64,000 nucleotides of DNA from Vallitaleaceae bacterium 9-2 (GCA_038396585.1 CP121691.1:248001-312000), one strand, 5' to 3'. Counted from the first letter of the stretch, positions 14,973 to 23,143 are shown. Program-made: numbers and translations. Notes: generated by a model from the sequence alone, not told the origin.

Positions 14973-15916
14973 TTGAACTCGAAATTCAAACAAAAACCCT
15001 AAAATATTTTCCTGTAGTAGAAGGGACAATTCAATGGGTGACTGAGAGGAAGGGACAACCGGCAAAACTCACATTTTCGGTGGTTAAAGATGAGATTATC
15101 AACTTTCAGGAAGGGGACATGGTTAACTTTGTTGTCGATGGCTACAATGTTTTTAAAGGATTTGTATTTACAAAAAACCGAGATAAAAACGGTATCATTA
15201 AAGTGACAGCTTATGACCAACTTAGATATCTGAAAAATAAGTTTACGTATGCATACGAAAATAAAACAGCAAGTGAAGTCATTCAAACCTTATGTAAATA
15301 CTTTGGCATAAATACAGGACAAATCGAAGAGACACCGTGGGTTATCGCACGCAAAATAGAGCAAGATAAGTCGTTGATTGATATGATGTTAAATGCCTTA
15401 GATTTAACCCTTCAAAACAGTAAAAAGCTATATATACTTTTTGATCAGTTTGGCGAACTTACATTGCGAGATGCCGAGGCGATGAAGTGTGACCTATTAA
15501 TCGATCAGCAAAGGGCTGAAAATTTTCAGTACCAATCATCGATTGATAATGAGACGTATAACCTAGTTGTATTGCGTAATAAAGATAACGGAAAAAAAAT
15601 TATCGCTTCAGATAATAACAATATTGAAAAATGGGGGCTGTTACAATACTTTGATCAATTTGACACAGATGATGTGAATGTGCAGTCAAAAGCAGATGCA
15701 CTTTTGAAGTTATATAATCAAAAGAGACGCTCACTTAAGATAAGTAAAGCCTTTGGTGACCCAAGAGTACGAGCTGGATATCATGTACCTATAGATGTCC
15801 ATCTAGGTGATATCGTGGCAAAAAACTACATGCTGGTTGAACGAGCGACCCATTCCTTTAGCCAAGATGTGCACACGATGGATTTGACATTAAGTGGAGG
15901 TGGTATTCATGCCTAA
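14969..15916 (+). CDS. xkdQ: Baseplate hub protein (XkdQ-like, phage late control gene D type)
   Basis: This 315-residue protein resembles XkdQ/gpD hubs: beta-rich N-terminus (VEGTIQWVTERKGQPAKLTF), a central SPxx-like segment (IIASDNNNIEKWGLLQYFD), and the C-terminal PIDVHLGDIVAKNYMLVERATHSF. Hub trimers connect tube and spike. Start ATG overlaps the XkdP stop (ATGA), with GAGGAGGTGAG before it. No fused lysozyme domain is present. Confidence 0.85.
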   Translation: MIELEIQTKTLKYFPVVEGTIQWVTERKGQPAKLTFSVVKDEIINFQEGDMVNFVVDGYNVFKGFVFTKNRDKNGIIKVTAYDQLRYLKNKFTYAYENKTASEVIQTLCKYFGINTGQIEETPWVIARKIEQDKSLIDMMLNALDLTLQNSKKLYILFDQFGELTLRDAEAMKCDLLIDQQRAENFQYQSSIDNETYNLVVLRNKDNGKKIIASDNNNIEKWGLLQYFDQFDTDDVNVQSKADALLKLYNQKRRSLKISKAFGDPRVRAGYHVPIDVHLGDIVAKNYMLVERATHSFSQDVHTMDLTLSGGGIHA

Positions 15917-16283
15917 TTTAATTGAGATTATTAAGCAAGCATCTGTAGAAGCAATAGAAGCATCGAATCCAACAGCTTTTGTATATGGGACGGTCGTCAG
16001 TGCGTCTCCGCTTAAGATAAACTTAGAACAGCGCCTAACACTCGATGCTTCACATTTGATTTTAACGACGCTTGTGCGTGATTTTTCGGTAGACGTTACC
16101 TTGGATCATGCGACGGCAAATGCACAAGGAGGGACGGGCGATAGCTCCTTTGCAACGCATAAGCATGCTGTCTCTGGGAAAAAAGCGATGACGGTTCATC
16201 TGGGATTAAAAGAAGGGGAACAAGTTTTACTCATACGTCGTCAAGGTGGACAAAAATATATTGTATTGGATCGGATAAGGTAG
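15909..16283 (+). CDS. xkdR: XkdR-like baseplate protein (DUF2577)
   Basis: ATG at 15909 is chosen because GGAGGTG lies 7 nt upstream; a GTG further up would add five residues. The 124-residue product has the DUF2577 signature: an OB-like N-terminal half (FVYGTVVSASPLKINLEQRL) and a C-terminal LGLKEGEQVLLIRRQGGQKYIVLDRI. Such proteins sit at the tail tip between hub and wedge. It overlaps the hub gene by 8 nt. Confidence 0.85.
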   Translation: MPNLIEIIKQASVEAIEASNPTAFVYGTVVSASPLKINLEQRLTLDASHLILTTLVRDFSVDVTLDHATANAQGGTGDSSFATHKHAVSGKKAMTVHLGLKEGEQVLLIRRQGGQKYIVLDRIR

Positions 16284-16286
16284 GTG

Positions 16287-16694
16287 ATGGTTGTGATTCC
16301 AAAAATAAACGAAGAACTTCCTAGTGATTTTATATATGAAGAGCTTCCAACAAAAACATTTAAACTCAATGGCGCGCGCCAGGTTATTGTTGGACAAGCA
16401 GATGAGCTTGAAGCAATGCAACAAGCCATATACTTAATACTTAACATTGAACGCTATGAGAATCTCATCTATTCATGGAACTATGGAATAGAGCTACATG
16501 ACTTGTATGGGAAAAGTGTGGAGTATGTTCTTGCGACGCTTGAATGGCGGATTGCAGAAGCGCTGCTACAAGATACAAGAATTACAGAGGTAACAAACTT
16601 TGATTTTAAGACACATGGAAACAAGATACATGTCACCTTTACTGCGACAACAGTATTTGGTGATATAGAAGCAGAAAAGGTGGTGAAGATATAA
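16287..16694 (+). CDS. xkdS: XkdS-like baseplate wedge protein (DUF2634, gp25-like)
   Basis: This protein of about 135 residues matches XkdS/DUF2634, a relative of the T4 gp25 sheath-initiator (IPKINEELPSDFIYEELPTKTFKL, then YSWNYGIELHDLYGKSVEYV and the EVTNFDFK segment). It nucleates the sheath on the baseplate. The exact start is uncertain: ATG 16287, GTG 16293 (with AGGTGATG upstream, perhaps the best) and GTG 16284 are all possible. It follows the XkdR gene without gap and abuts the XkdT start. Confidence 0.85.
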   Translation: MVVIPKINEELPSDFIYEELPTKTFKLNGARQVIVGQADELEAMQQAIYLILNIERYENLIYSWNYGIELHDLYGKSVEYVLATLEWRIAEALLQDTRITEVTNFDFKTHGNKIHVTFTATTVFGDIEAEKVVKI

Positions 16695-17747
16695 ATGTAT
16701 GAAGAGATAACCTACGAACATATTTTGCAAAGGATGTTAGATAAAGTTCCTATGGACGTAGATAAAAGGGAAGGTGCCATTATTTATAATGCGTTGGCAC
16801 CGGCGGCAGTGGAACTGCAAAACATGTATATTGAGTTAGATGTAATCTTGAATGAAGCGTTTGCAGATACACAGAGCAGACCTTACCTTATAAAGCGGGC
16901 AGCAGAACGTGGAATTATTCCAAGCGAAGCGACAAAGGCGGTTGTTAAAGGTGTGTTTAACATAGATATACCGATAAATTCAAGGTTCTCACTCGGTGAT
17001 TATAATTATAAGGTGATGGAACAAATTACAAGTGGACAATTCAAGCTTGAGTGTGAGACAAGCGGCGAGCTTGGGAATCAAATAGGGACATTGCTACCGA
17101 TTTCCTATATTGCAGGTTTAACACATGCACAAGTAACGGAGATATTAATTCCGGGTGAAGAGGCAGAGGCAACGGAAAATTTAAGGCAAAGATATTTTTC
17201 TTCTTTGGAATCCCAGTCCTATGGAGGAAATGTGGCGGATTACAAAGAAAAAACGATGGCACTTGCAGGAATAGGTGGAGTGAAGGTTTATCCGGTATGG
17301 GATGGTGGAGGCAGCGTTAAACTGGTGATTATGGACTCGACATATGCCGTTCCAAGTTCCGCGCTTATTGAGGCGACCCAATCTGCAGTTGATCCGATAG
17401 TCAATCAAGGACAAGGAAAAGGTTTTGCTCCAATAGGGCATGTCGTCACTGTTATGGGAGTAACAGGCACAGCCGTAGATATTGCAACGACCATCACCTA
17501 TCAAGAAGGCTGGTCGTGGGAAGATATTCAACCGTATGTAACAGCTGCTATCGATGAATATTTTCATGCTTTGGCTTCTGATTGGGATACAAGCGACAAT
17601 CTGATTGTTAGAATTAGTCAGATTGAGACGCGCTTACTCAATCTTACAGGCATCCTAGACATAGCCAATACAACCATCAATACATTAGCTCAAAACTTGG
17701 TGATTGATCAAGATAGTATTCCGGTGAGGGGGGATGTAAGTGGATAA
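16695..17747 (+). CDS. xkdT: Baseplate J-like wedge protein (XkdT)
   Basis: This 350-residue protein has the Baseplate_J family sequence: MLDKVPMDVDKREGAIIYNALAPAAVEL at the N-terminus, GGNVADYKEKTMALAGIGGVKV near residue 175, and a VDIATTITYQEGWSWEDI C-terminal part. It is the homologue of P2 gpJ/T4 gp6 and forms the ring of wedges that triggers sheath contraction. It overlaps the following gene by 8 nt. Length is usual. Confidence 0.92.
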   Translation: MYEEITYEHILQRMLDKVPMDVDKREGAIIYNALAPAAVELQNMYIELDVILNEAFADTQSRPYLIKRAAERGIIPSEATKAVVKGVFNIDIPINSRFSLGDYNYKVMEQITSGQFKLECETSGELGNQIGTLLPISYIAGLTHAQVTEILIPGEEAEATENLRQRYFSSLESQSYGGNVADYKEKTMALAGIGGVKVYPVWDGGGSVKLVIMDSTYAVPSSALIEATQSAVDPIVNQGQGKGFAPIGHVVTVMGVTGTAVDIATTITYQEGWSWEDIQPYVTAAIDEYFHALASDWDTSDNLIVRISQIETRLLNLTGILDIANTTINTLAQNLVIDQDSIPVRGDVSG

Positions 17748-18285
17748 TAGACCATTGATTGATTATTTACCGCAGGTTCTTAAGGAGGTCAGGGAATATA
17801 AGGCGATCATGGCGACAGAAGAACCGGAACTCAGGACGTTGTGGACAGCCCTTGAGGATGCGTTGAAGGACAACTTTGTTAGCGAAGCAACAGAACACGG
17901 AGTGCTCAGACTGGAAAGCATCCTAAAAATCACGCCAAAAGCAGCAGATACGTTGACAGATAGAAGATTTAGAATCAAGGCAAGGTTCAATGAACAACTT
18001 CCATATACCTTTAGAACATTGGAAGAACGCTTGAGGACTCTTTGTGGTGAAGATGGATATACATGTGAGTTGCTGAGTGATAGTCATATGCTAAGCGTTC
18101 GAGTAGAGGTGGTTGCAAAAGGACAATATAGTGCAGTTGAAGAATTGCTTCATCGTTTAGCCCCAGCAAACTTAATAATTGACTTAGAACTAAGATACAA
18201 TCAAAACGCAACATTAAAAAACTTTACACATGCGCAATTAAGCGCTTATACGCATAAACATTTAAAAGAAGAGGTGATTATTTAA
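17740..18285 (+). CDS. YmfQ/XkdU-like baseplate protein (DUF2313)
   Basis: This 181-residue protein matches DUF2313 (YmfQ, XkdU, like P2 gpI): NRPLIDYLPQVLKEVREYKAI at the start, DRRFRIKARFNEQLPYTFRTLEERL in the middle, and a C-terminal LAPANLIIDLELRYNQ. It connects baseplate to tail fibre. The start is GTG at 17740, preceded by GAGGGGGGATG, inside the end of xkdT; the stop shares a base with the fibre start (TAATGG). Confidence 0.88.
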   Translation: MDNRPLIDYLPQVLKEVREYKAIMATEEPELRTLWTALEDALKDNFVSEATEHGVLRLESILKITPKAADTLTDRRFRIKARFNEQLPYTFRTLEERLRTLCGEDGYTCELLSDSHMLSVRVEVVAKGQYSAVEELLHRLAPANLIIDLELRYNQNATLKNFTHAQLSAYTHKHLKEEVII

Positions 18286-19940
18286 TGGGAAAAACATATA
18301 CATCCAATTATAACTTAACAAAAGATGACGAAAACGAATTCTATAATGTAGCGGTACAAAGTGAAAATATGGATTTGATAGATGGAGCACTAAAAGCATT
18401 AAGTGATGAAAAAGTAAGTCATATAGAAGGGAAAGGCCTATCAACCAACGACTACTCAGACGCAGAAAAGCAAAAGCTTGCAAAAATTCCAGAAGATGCA
18501 ACAGACTATCAGCATCCAGCAACACATAGCTTGGATATGATTACTGAAACAGGAGCACGAAAGATTTTTTCATCTGCAGAGAGAACAAAACTAAGCGGGA
18601 TAGACGAGGGGGCAAACAATTACAGACACCCCGATAAACATGCGCCAGATATTATAAAACAGGACTCAAAGAGCAGATTTGTTACAGATGCAGAAAAAAA
18701 TATCTGGAATAATAAAGCGAATACAAGCTTAGTTACAACGAGCGTGAATGGTTTAATGAGCAAAACTGATAAAGTGAAATTAAATGGAATTGAACCAGGA
18801 GCGCAAGTAAATGCGGTAAAAAGTGTTATGGGTAAAACAGGGGAAGTGACAGTCAATAAAACAGATATTGGTTTAGGAGCAGTCCAAAATTATGGGGTTG
18901 CATCAACGCAAGAAGCACAAGCGGGGAAAAGTAATCAAAAATATATGACACCGTTGAGAGTAAAAGAAATGTTAGACACAGGACAAACATATAAAAAAAT
19001 ACCGTCATTAATCTATGAACTTAAAAATTCTGGACCGGATACATCTATTTCAAGTTTAATATTTAATGTTTTTGATAATGTATTATATTACTCATGGGCG
19101 ACAAACCACTCAACAAAAAGATACTATGATTTAGGATCGTACAACATGCAAACAGGAGAAAAGAAGAGTACTAGTTCAAGTACTAATAGCAAATATAGAA
19201 ATAGAATAATTTTTAAATGGGACGATAATTATGTCGGTACAATTTCAGAAGCAGGTATCAGAAAAATACATAAAGAGACTTTTTCAAGTAGTATCGTTGC
19301 AACACCAGTTGCAAAATTTCCGCTTAAAAATTTTAAGGAAGAAGAAGAACATATTTATTATATTGGAGCCACATCTACAAGAGAATCGAGCCTTGTAAAA
19401 TTTAATAAGGTAACAGGAGCTCATGCAATTTATTCTATGAGTGGTTATGAAAGAGAGTTTTGCATAGTTGGAAATTATATAGTAACGTGTATAACAAATG
19501 AAAAATTTTATAGAGTACGAGATAAAAACACCTTAACGAAGATATCGACATCTGAAACTTTTTCGAGTACTGATCACACATTTGAGATGATATCAATATC
19601 CGACAGATATGCTATAGAAGTCACAGAAAATATGCGGTTTAAAAAGGTTGAAATTGATCCAAATAGTGGGGCTGTATTAAATGTCACATCCGATAGTAAT
19701 TCATATAATATAGACAGGATACGAGGTTTGAAAAAGTTATCTGATTTATACATTTATATTGAAGCGACAAGTGTTGATGGATTAGAAACAATCATTTTTT
19801 TACTCAATACAGACACTTTAAGATTGACATTGATTGCAAAACAAAGTTTTGAAGAGCATATTTTATCAAGTCATATCAGAGATGGAAATAACATTGTGTC
19901 CTATGGAGAATCTGGATTTTATATCAGGGATTTGCTTTAA
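18285..19940 (+). CDS. Tail fibre / receptor-binding protein
   Basis: The 551-residue protein sits where PBSX has XkdV. Residues 1-45 probably attach to the baseplate. Four repeats of the form S/T-D-A-E-K-x-K-L-x-G-I-x-x-G-A occur near 57-75, 97-115, 134-147 and 157-175, a common shaft element, followed by GKTGEVTVNKTDIGLGAVQNYG (about 183-204), found in many phage fibres. Residues 240-551 look different: no repeats, many short beta-like segments with YY, S/T and N, possibly a propeller-like receptor domain. The gene is more A/T-rich there. This part should decide which strains are killed. No separate fibre chaperone is seen. Confidence 0.82.
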   Translation: MGKTYTSNYNLTKDDENEFYNVAVQSENMDLIDGALKALSDEKVSHIEGKGLSTNDYSDAEKQKLAKIPEDATDYQHPATHSLDMITETGARKIFSSAERTKLSGIDEGANNYRHPDKHAPDIIKQDSKSRFVTDAEKNIWNNKANTSLVTTSVNGLMSKTDKVKLNGIEPGAQVNAVKSVMGKTGEVTVNKTDIGLGAVQNYGVASTQEAQAGKSNQKYMTPLRVKEMLDTGQTYKKIPSLIYELKNSGPDTSISSLIFNVFDNVLYYSWATNHSTKRYYDLGSYNMQTGEKKSTSSSTNSKYRNRIIFKWDDNYVGTISEAGIRKIHKETFSSSIVATPVAKFPLKNFKEEEEHIYYIGATSTRESSLVKFNKVTGAHAIYSMSGYEREFCIVGNYIVTCITNEKFYRVRDKNTLTKISTSETFSSTDHTFEMISISDRYAIEVTENMRFKKVEIDPNSGAVLNVTSDSNSYNIDRIRGLKKLSDLYIYIEATSVDGLETIIFLLNTDTLRLTLIAKQSFEEHILSSHIRDGNNIVSYGESGFYIRDLL

Positions 19941-19986
19941 GAACAAGATGATTTTAAAGAAACAGTAAAAAAAAGGGGGGAGTATT

Positions 19987-20232
19987 ATGAACGAGGAAAC
20001 TTGCATTGAAAAACATAATAATATCAACCAGCGCCTAGATGTGCACGACAAGAGATTGAACAATCATTCTCAGAGAATCGATGAGCTTGAACAGCATCGA
20101 TCGCGCACAGAGACGAAGATTGAAAATCTGTGTGAACAAATCAAATCGTTGGTAACTACTATTAAATGGGCTATGGGCTTAACAATTGGAACGTTGTTAA
20201 GCTTTTTTATTTGGTATATACAAAATCTTTAG
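19987..20232 (+). CDS. XhlA-like lysis accessory protein
   Basis: This 81-residue protein has a charged coiled-coil N-terminus (NNINQRLDVHDKRLNNHSQRIDELEQH) and one C-terminal transmembrane helix (about residues 60-80, ending IWYIQNL). This is the layout of PBSX XhlA, which works with holin XhlB in lysis. GGGGGGAG precedes the ATG. It lies between fibre and holin genes, as in PBSX. Confidence 0.8.
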   Translation: MNEETCIEKHNNINQRLDVHDKRLNNHSQRIDELEQHRSRTETKIENLCEQIKSLVTTIKWAMGLTIGTLLSFFIWYIQNL

Positions 20233-20243
20233 GAGGAAGGGAT

Positions 20244-20468
20244 ATGAAAATCAACTGGAAACAGAAGTTAACAAGCCGTAAGTTTTGGATGGCAGTCACA
20301 GGGTTTGTCACAGCAATTCTAACTGCTTTTAATGTGGAGAGCCTTACGATAGAACAAGTCGTATCCATTATTTCTGCATGCAGCGTGTTAATTGCCTATA
20401 TTATTGGTGAGGGCTTAGTGGATGCGAAGAGGGAGAGGGTGAACCAAGATGAATTTACAACCGATTAA
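20244..20468 (+). CDS. Phage holin
   Basis: ATG at 20244 with AGGAGGAAGG upstream gives a 74-residue protein with two hydrophobic segments (FWMAVTGFVTAILTAF and VVSIISACSVLIAYIIG) and a charged C-terminus. The sequence (KINWKQKLTSRKFWMAVTGF) is typical of small clostridial phage holins. It should form membrane holes that release the endolysin or depolarise the cell. Its end overlaps the start of the broken endolysin frame by 20 nt. Confidence 0.85.
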   Translation: MKINWKQKLTSRKFWMAVTGFVTAILTAFNVESLTIEQVVSIISACSVLIAYIIGEGLVDAKRERVNQDEFTTD

Positions 20469-20499
20469 CGGAAATATTCAGATTACATAACCTTATGGG
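20449..20499 (+). pseudogene. Upstream in-frame part of the endolysin gene, ended by an ochre codon
   Basis: ATG at 20449, preceded by GAGAGGGTGAACC, opens a frame MNLQPINGNIQIT, then TAA at 20488-20490, then PYG and the ATG at 20500 in the same frame. M23 peptidases normally read xxxIT-x-PYGxRxDP here, so TAA probably replaced a sense codon such as CAA (Gln). Confidence 0.7.
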
Positions 20500-21027
20500 A
20501 TGCGAATAGATCCTATAGACAAAGTAAAAAAGTTTCATAATGGTGTCGATATTCGAGCGAATATCGGCACACCGCTTTTGGCGGTAGCAGATGGAGAAGT
20601 AATTATATCCAAAGTAAATGGTGGAGGAGCTAAGAAGGGGTATGGATATTATATCGTAGTGCAGCATAAAGGGTTTGTAACCTTATCAGCGCATTTAAAT
20701 CGTTTAGGCGCACCAGTTGGAACGTTAGTGAAAAAGGGTCAGGTTATTGGATATACAGGCAATTCTGGAAAGTCAACAGGACCGCACCTACACTTTGAAG
20801 TGCATGATACAGATAGAATAACCAATACCTTCTTTAATAGAGATGTAACAGGCAAGATGGCAACAAGTATTAATCCTAAAACTTTCAAATGGGTTCCGGA
20901 TTATGTTCAACGTATGATTGACTCTGATTTTGACCGTGTAGATGATTGGGTGGCATTTATTGAGCAGCACAAAAACGATGAAGGAATAGGTAGATTTTTA
21001 GAAGAAGCGTTTATGAAGTTAAGCTAA
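20500..21027 (+). CDS. M23-family metallopeptidase (endolysin), probably 5'-truncated by a nonsense codon
   Basis: This 175-residue frame has the LytM/M23 zinc site: FHNGVDIRA (H and D ligands), SAHLNRLG and GPHLHFEVH. It should cut peptide cross-bridges of peptidoglycan and so release tail particles. The C-terminal 60 residues (PDYVQRMIDSDFDRVDDW) have no clear family. No ribosome site fits the ATG at 20500; the true start seems to be 20449, cut off by TAA at 20488. The product may still be made by reinitiation or readthrough, lacking only about 17 residues and keeping all zinc ligands. The lysis step may therefore be weak or lost. Confidence 0.8.
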   Translation: MRIDPIDKVKKFHNGVDIRANIGTPLLAVADGEVIISKVNGGGAKKGYGYYIVVQHKGFVTLSAHLNRLGAPVGTLVKKGQVIGYTGNSGKSTGPHLHFEVHDTDRITNTFFNRDVTGKMATSINPKTFKWVPDYVQRMIDSDFDRVDDWVAFIEQHKNDEGIGRFLEEAFMKLS

Positions 21028-21063
21028 CATCGAAGCGATACTTAATTCGACCCATTAATTGAT

Positions 21064-21086
21064 CTGTCTATTTGGCAGTTTTTTTT
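21064..21086 (+). terminator. Terminator at the end of the tail island
   Basis: CTGTC-TATTT-GGCAG forms a 5-bp stem (one G-T pair) followed by eight T. It lies 37 nt after the endolysin stop and just before the next promoter. Confidence 0.65.
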
Positions 21087-21095
21087 GACAATAAA

Positions 21096-21123
21096 TTGAC
21101 AACGATATTCTATGTGTTACTAT
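21096..21123 (+). promoter_or_regulatory. Promoter of the lipoprotein gene
   Basis: TTGACA (21096-21101) and TACTAT (21118-21123) with a 16-bp spacer lie 35 nt before the lipoprotein start codon. A second TTGACA at 21085 overlaps the preceding T-run. Confidence 0.7.
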
Positions 21124-21157
21124 ATAAGCATAAAATATAGAAAGAAGAGGTAAAATC

Positions 21158-21685
21158 ATGAAAACAAAAAGAGTATTAGCATTATTATTAGCAGTTATGC
21201 TAATCGTATCAGCGTGTGGGGGAAAAGCAAGTGATGAGATTGAGTTGACCATTCCTGCGGATTACGTTGGAGAGACAACACAAGAAGAATTAACAGCTGC
21301 GGCTGAAGAAGAAGGCTATTCATCAATTGTACTTAATGAAGATGGCAGTGCGACATATACCATGACCAAGGAACAACATGAAGAAATGTTGGGACAGATG
21401 CGAAGCGAGATGGACGGCGTGATTGATGAGATGATTCAATCCGAAGAATATCCAAATCTTGTTGATATAGAAGTCAATGACAATTATTCAGAGTTCAAAA
21501 TTACAACTAAAAATGAAGAGCCAGATATGGCAGAATCCTTCTTGACGATTTCTTTTTACATGTATGGTGGAATCTACGGAATCTTTAGTGGTGAAGAAGT
21601 AGAGAATATTCAAGTTACATTTATTAATGAAGCAACAGGAGACGTTATTTCAGAATCCAACTCAAGTGAGCTAGGTGCAGAATAA
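21158..21685 (+). CDS. Lipoprotein of unknown function
   Basis: This 175-residue protein has a lipoprotein signal (KTKRVLALLLAVMLIVSACGG) with the lipobox Cys at residue 20, so it is anchored outside the membrane. The rest is acidic, with an alpha-helical middle (EQHEEMLGQMRSEMDGVIDEMI) and beta-like C-terminus. No family is recognised. AGAAGAGG precedes the ATG, and it has its own promoter. It lies between the tail island and a MerR regulator; a link to either is not shown. Confidence 0.85.
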   Translation: MKTKRVLALLLAVMLIVSACGGKASDEIELTIPADYVGETTQEELTAAAEEEGYSSIVLNEDGSATYTMTKEQHEEMLGQMRSEMDGVIDEMIQSEEYPNLVDIEVNDNYSEFKITTKNEEPDMAESFLTISFYMYGGIYGIFSGEEVENIQVTFINEATGDVISESNSSELGAE

Positions 21686-21712
21686 GTTTTTGAAAAAAGA
21701 TACATAGAATCC

Positions 21713-21743
21713 TTGACTATCACCTTAGGTGTTAGTATATGCT
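21713..21743 (+). promoter_or_regulatory. MerR-type autoregulated promoter with 19-bp spacer
   Basis: TTGACT (21713-21718) and TATGCT (21738-21743) are 19 bp apart, the over-long spacing typical of MerR-controlled promoters. The spacer holds the dyad CACCT-T-AGGTG. The downstream gene encodes a MerR protein, so autoregulation is likely. Confidence 0.8.
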
Positions 21744-21761
21744 TATCCTGAGGTGATGATT

Positions 21762-22607
21762 ATGTTAATTCATGAAGTAAGTAAACGCACAGGGCTTACT
21801 AAAAAAGCAATTGAATACTATAGTGCAAAGGGGCTGGTTCAGCCTTCTGTCTTAGACAATGGTTATAGAGAATATAGTGAGGAAGATGTTCTTATATTGG
21901 ACAAAGTCAGCGTCTTAAGAAAACTTGATGTAGGGATTGAACATATTCGAGAGATACTTGAGGATACATCAGGCTCAGCCATACAAAATGTGGTGCTGAA
22001 AAAAGAGTTGGATATTCAACGTGACCAAGTCAAAAAAGAACTTCTTGCAAAACTAGGTTCTAACACATCGGAGAGTAATATCAAAGATGCGCTACAAGCT
22101 ATTGAACAAGGTAAAACTATTGGAGATAGGTTGTTGGAAGCATTCCCCGGATACTATGGACGGTTTATTTGCCTACACTTTGCGCGGTTTTTAAATGAAC
22201 CGATGGTGACCCATGACCAGCAAATGGCGTATGATAAAATTCTAACATTTTTAGATGAGATGCCGTCTTTAGTCATACCAGAAGAACTAAATGCGTACAT
22301 GATGGAGAATAATAGGGATATATCTGTTGATCAGATCAGTGCTATAATAGAAGATACCCAAAGTGCGATAGAGCATCCTGACAGATTTTTTTCAGAGAAT
22401 AAAGACTTTGTCAAGCGTTATCTGGCATATACATCTTCGGATGAATATAAGGATTCGCCTACGTACAAGCTAATGACACTGATGAAAGAATTTAATAGTG
22501 CAAACGGTTATTATGATGTTTTTATTCCTGCAATGAAGCAGCTAAGTGCTTCATATGCAAGGTATTATCAACAACTTGAGAATGCGAAGGATATGCTTGA
22601 TATCTAG
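21762..22607 (+). CDS. MerR-family transcriptional regulator
   Basis: ATG at 21762, with GAGGTGATG upstream, gives 281 residues. The N-terminal winged helix reads IHEVSKRTGLTKKAIEYYSAKGLVQPS, then GYREYSEEDVLILDKVSVLRKL, followed by a short coiled coil. The C-terminal 200 residues are a large helical effector part without recognisable family (not TipAS as far as can be seen; contains YYGRFICLHFARFL). It has its own dyad promoter. No neighbouring efflux or detox gene on the same strand makes the inducer obvious. Confidence 0.88.
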   Translation: MLIHEVSKRTGLTKKAIEYYSAKGLVQPSVLDNGYREYSEEDVLILDKVSVLRKLDVGIEHIREILEDTSGSAIQNVVLKKELDIQRDQVKKELLAKLGSNTSESNIKDALQAIEQGKTIGDRLLEAFPGYYGRFICLHFARFLNEPMVTHDQQMAYDKILTFLDEMPSLVIPEELNAYMMENNRDISVDQISAIIEDTQSAIEHPDRFFSENKDFVKRYLAYTSSDEYKDSPTYKLMTLMKEFNSANGYYDVFIPAMKQLSASYARYYQQLENAKDMLDI

Positions 22608-22615
22608 ATATTCTA

Positions 22616-22661
22616 TAAGCCCCCAGCAGCGCTTTATATAGCATTGCTGGGGGCTTTTTTT
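22616..22661. terminator. Bidirectional terminator between convergent genes
   Basis: AGCCCCCAGCA and TGCTGGGGGCT form a long G/C-rich stem, with TTTTTTT on the right and a weaker A/T side on the left. It lies between the merR-type gene and the minus-strand PH-domain gene. Confidence 0.85.
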
Positions 22662-23034
22662 AGCCAAGAACATATGTAGCGATCAGTTGATCTAGCTTTC
22701 GAATATCAACATCTTTTTTGAGATTAAGTTTAAAATGCCCGGACTTTGTCCAAAATTCCATTTCGGTGTTAACGTCCAACATTCCAGGGGCGTTTTCGCT
22801 CGAATACATATCAATAGATTTAAAAGGAATCGAATAGACCTCGACTTTTCTTCCGGTGATACCTTGCTTGTCGGCGATGATAAATCGCTTGTTTGTAACA
22901 ACTGCAACATCACGAATTGTTTTATAAGCAGCTACAGGCTTTTCCCCAGGTACAAGAATCTGTAAGACTTCCGGTGGAATTCGATCAGCCTCTTGGGTAA
23001 ATGTCCATGTTAAGATTTCACTAATATTTGCCAT
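22660..23034 (-). CDS. PH-domain-containing protein (bPH_1 type)
   Basis: This 124-residue protein fits the bacterial pleckstrin-homology-like family (bPH_1/DUF1696): GEKPVAAYKTIRDVAVVTNKRFIIADKQG, followed by VYSIPFKSIDMYSSE and a beta-rich end with a C-terminal helix. The family forms dome-like rings and has no settled biochemical role. GGAGG precedes the ATG. It stands alone between two convergent or separate units. Confidence 0.88.
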   Translation of the reverse strand: MANISEILTWTFTQEADRIPPEVLQILVPGEKPVAAYKTIRDVAVVTNKRFIIADKQGITGRKVEVYSIPFKSIDMYSSENAPGMLDVNTEMEFWTKSGHFKLNLKKDVDIRKLDQLIATYVLG

Positions 23035-23143
23035 AATACTCCTCCATATCTTTTGACATTATTGTAGGACATAAAACTATTTGTGTCCAGTTTGTGTGTT
23101 CATTCTATTTTATATTTGTGCCGTCTAAAAAACGAATGAAAAG

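Noticed and set aside
21028-21063. Possible second attachment site after the endolysin gene
   Set aside because: I compared it with the 3' end of tRNA-Leu and the ATTGCACACA repeat and found no matching copy of useful length.
22692-22913. Second minus-strand frame inside the PH-domain gene
   Set aside because: Shadow frame without ribosome site; the PH-domain frame has family similarity.
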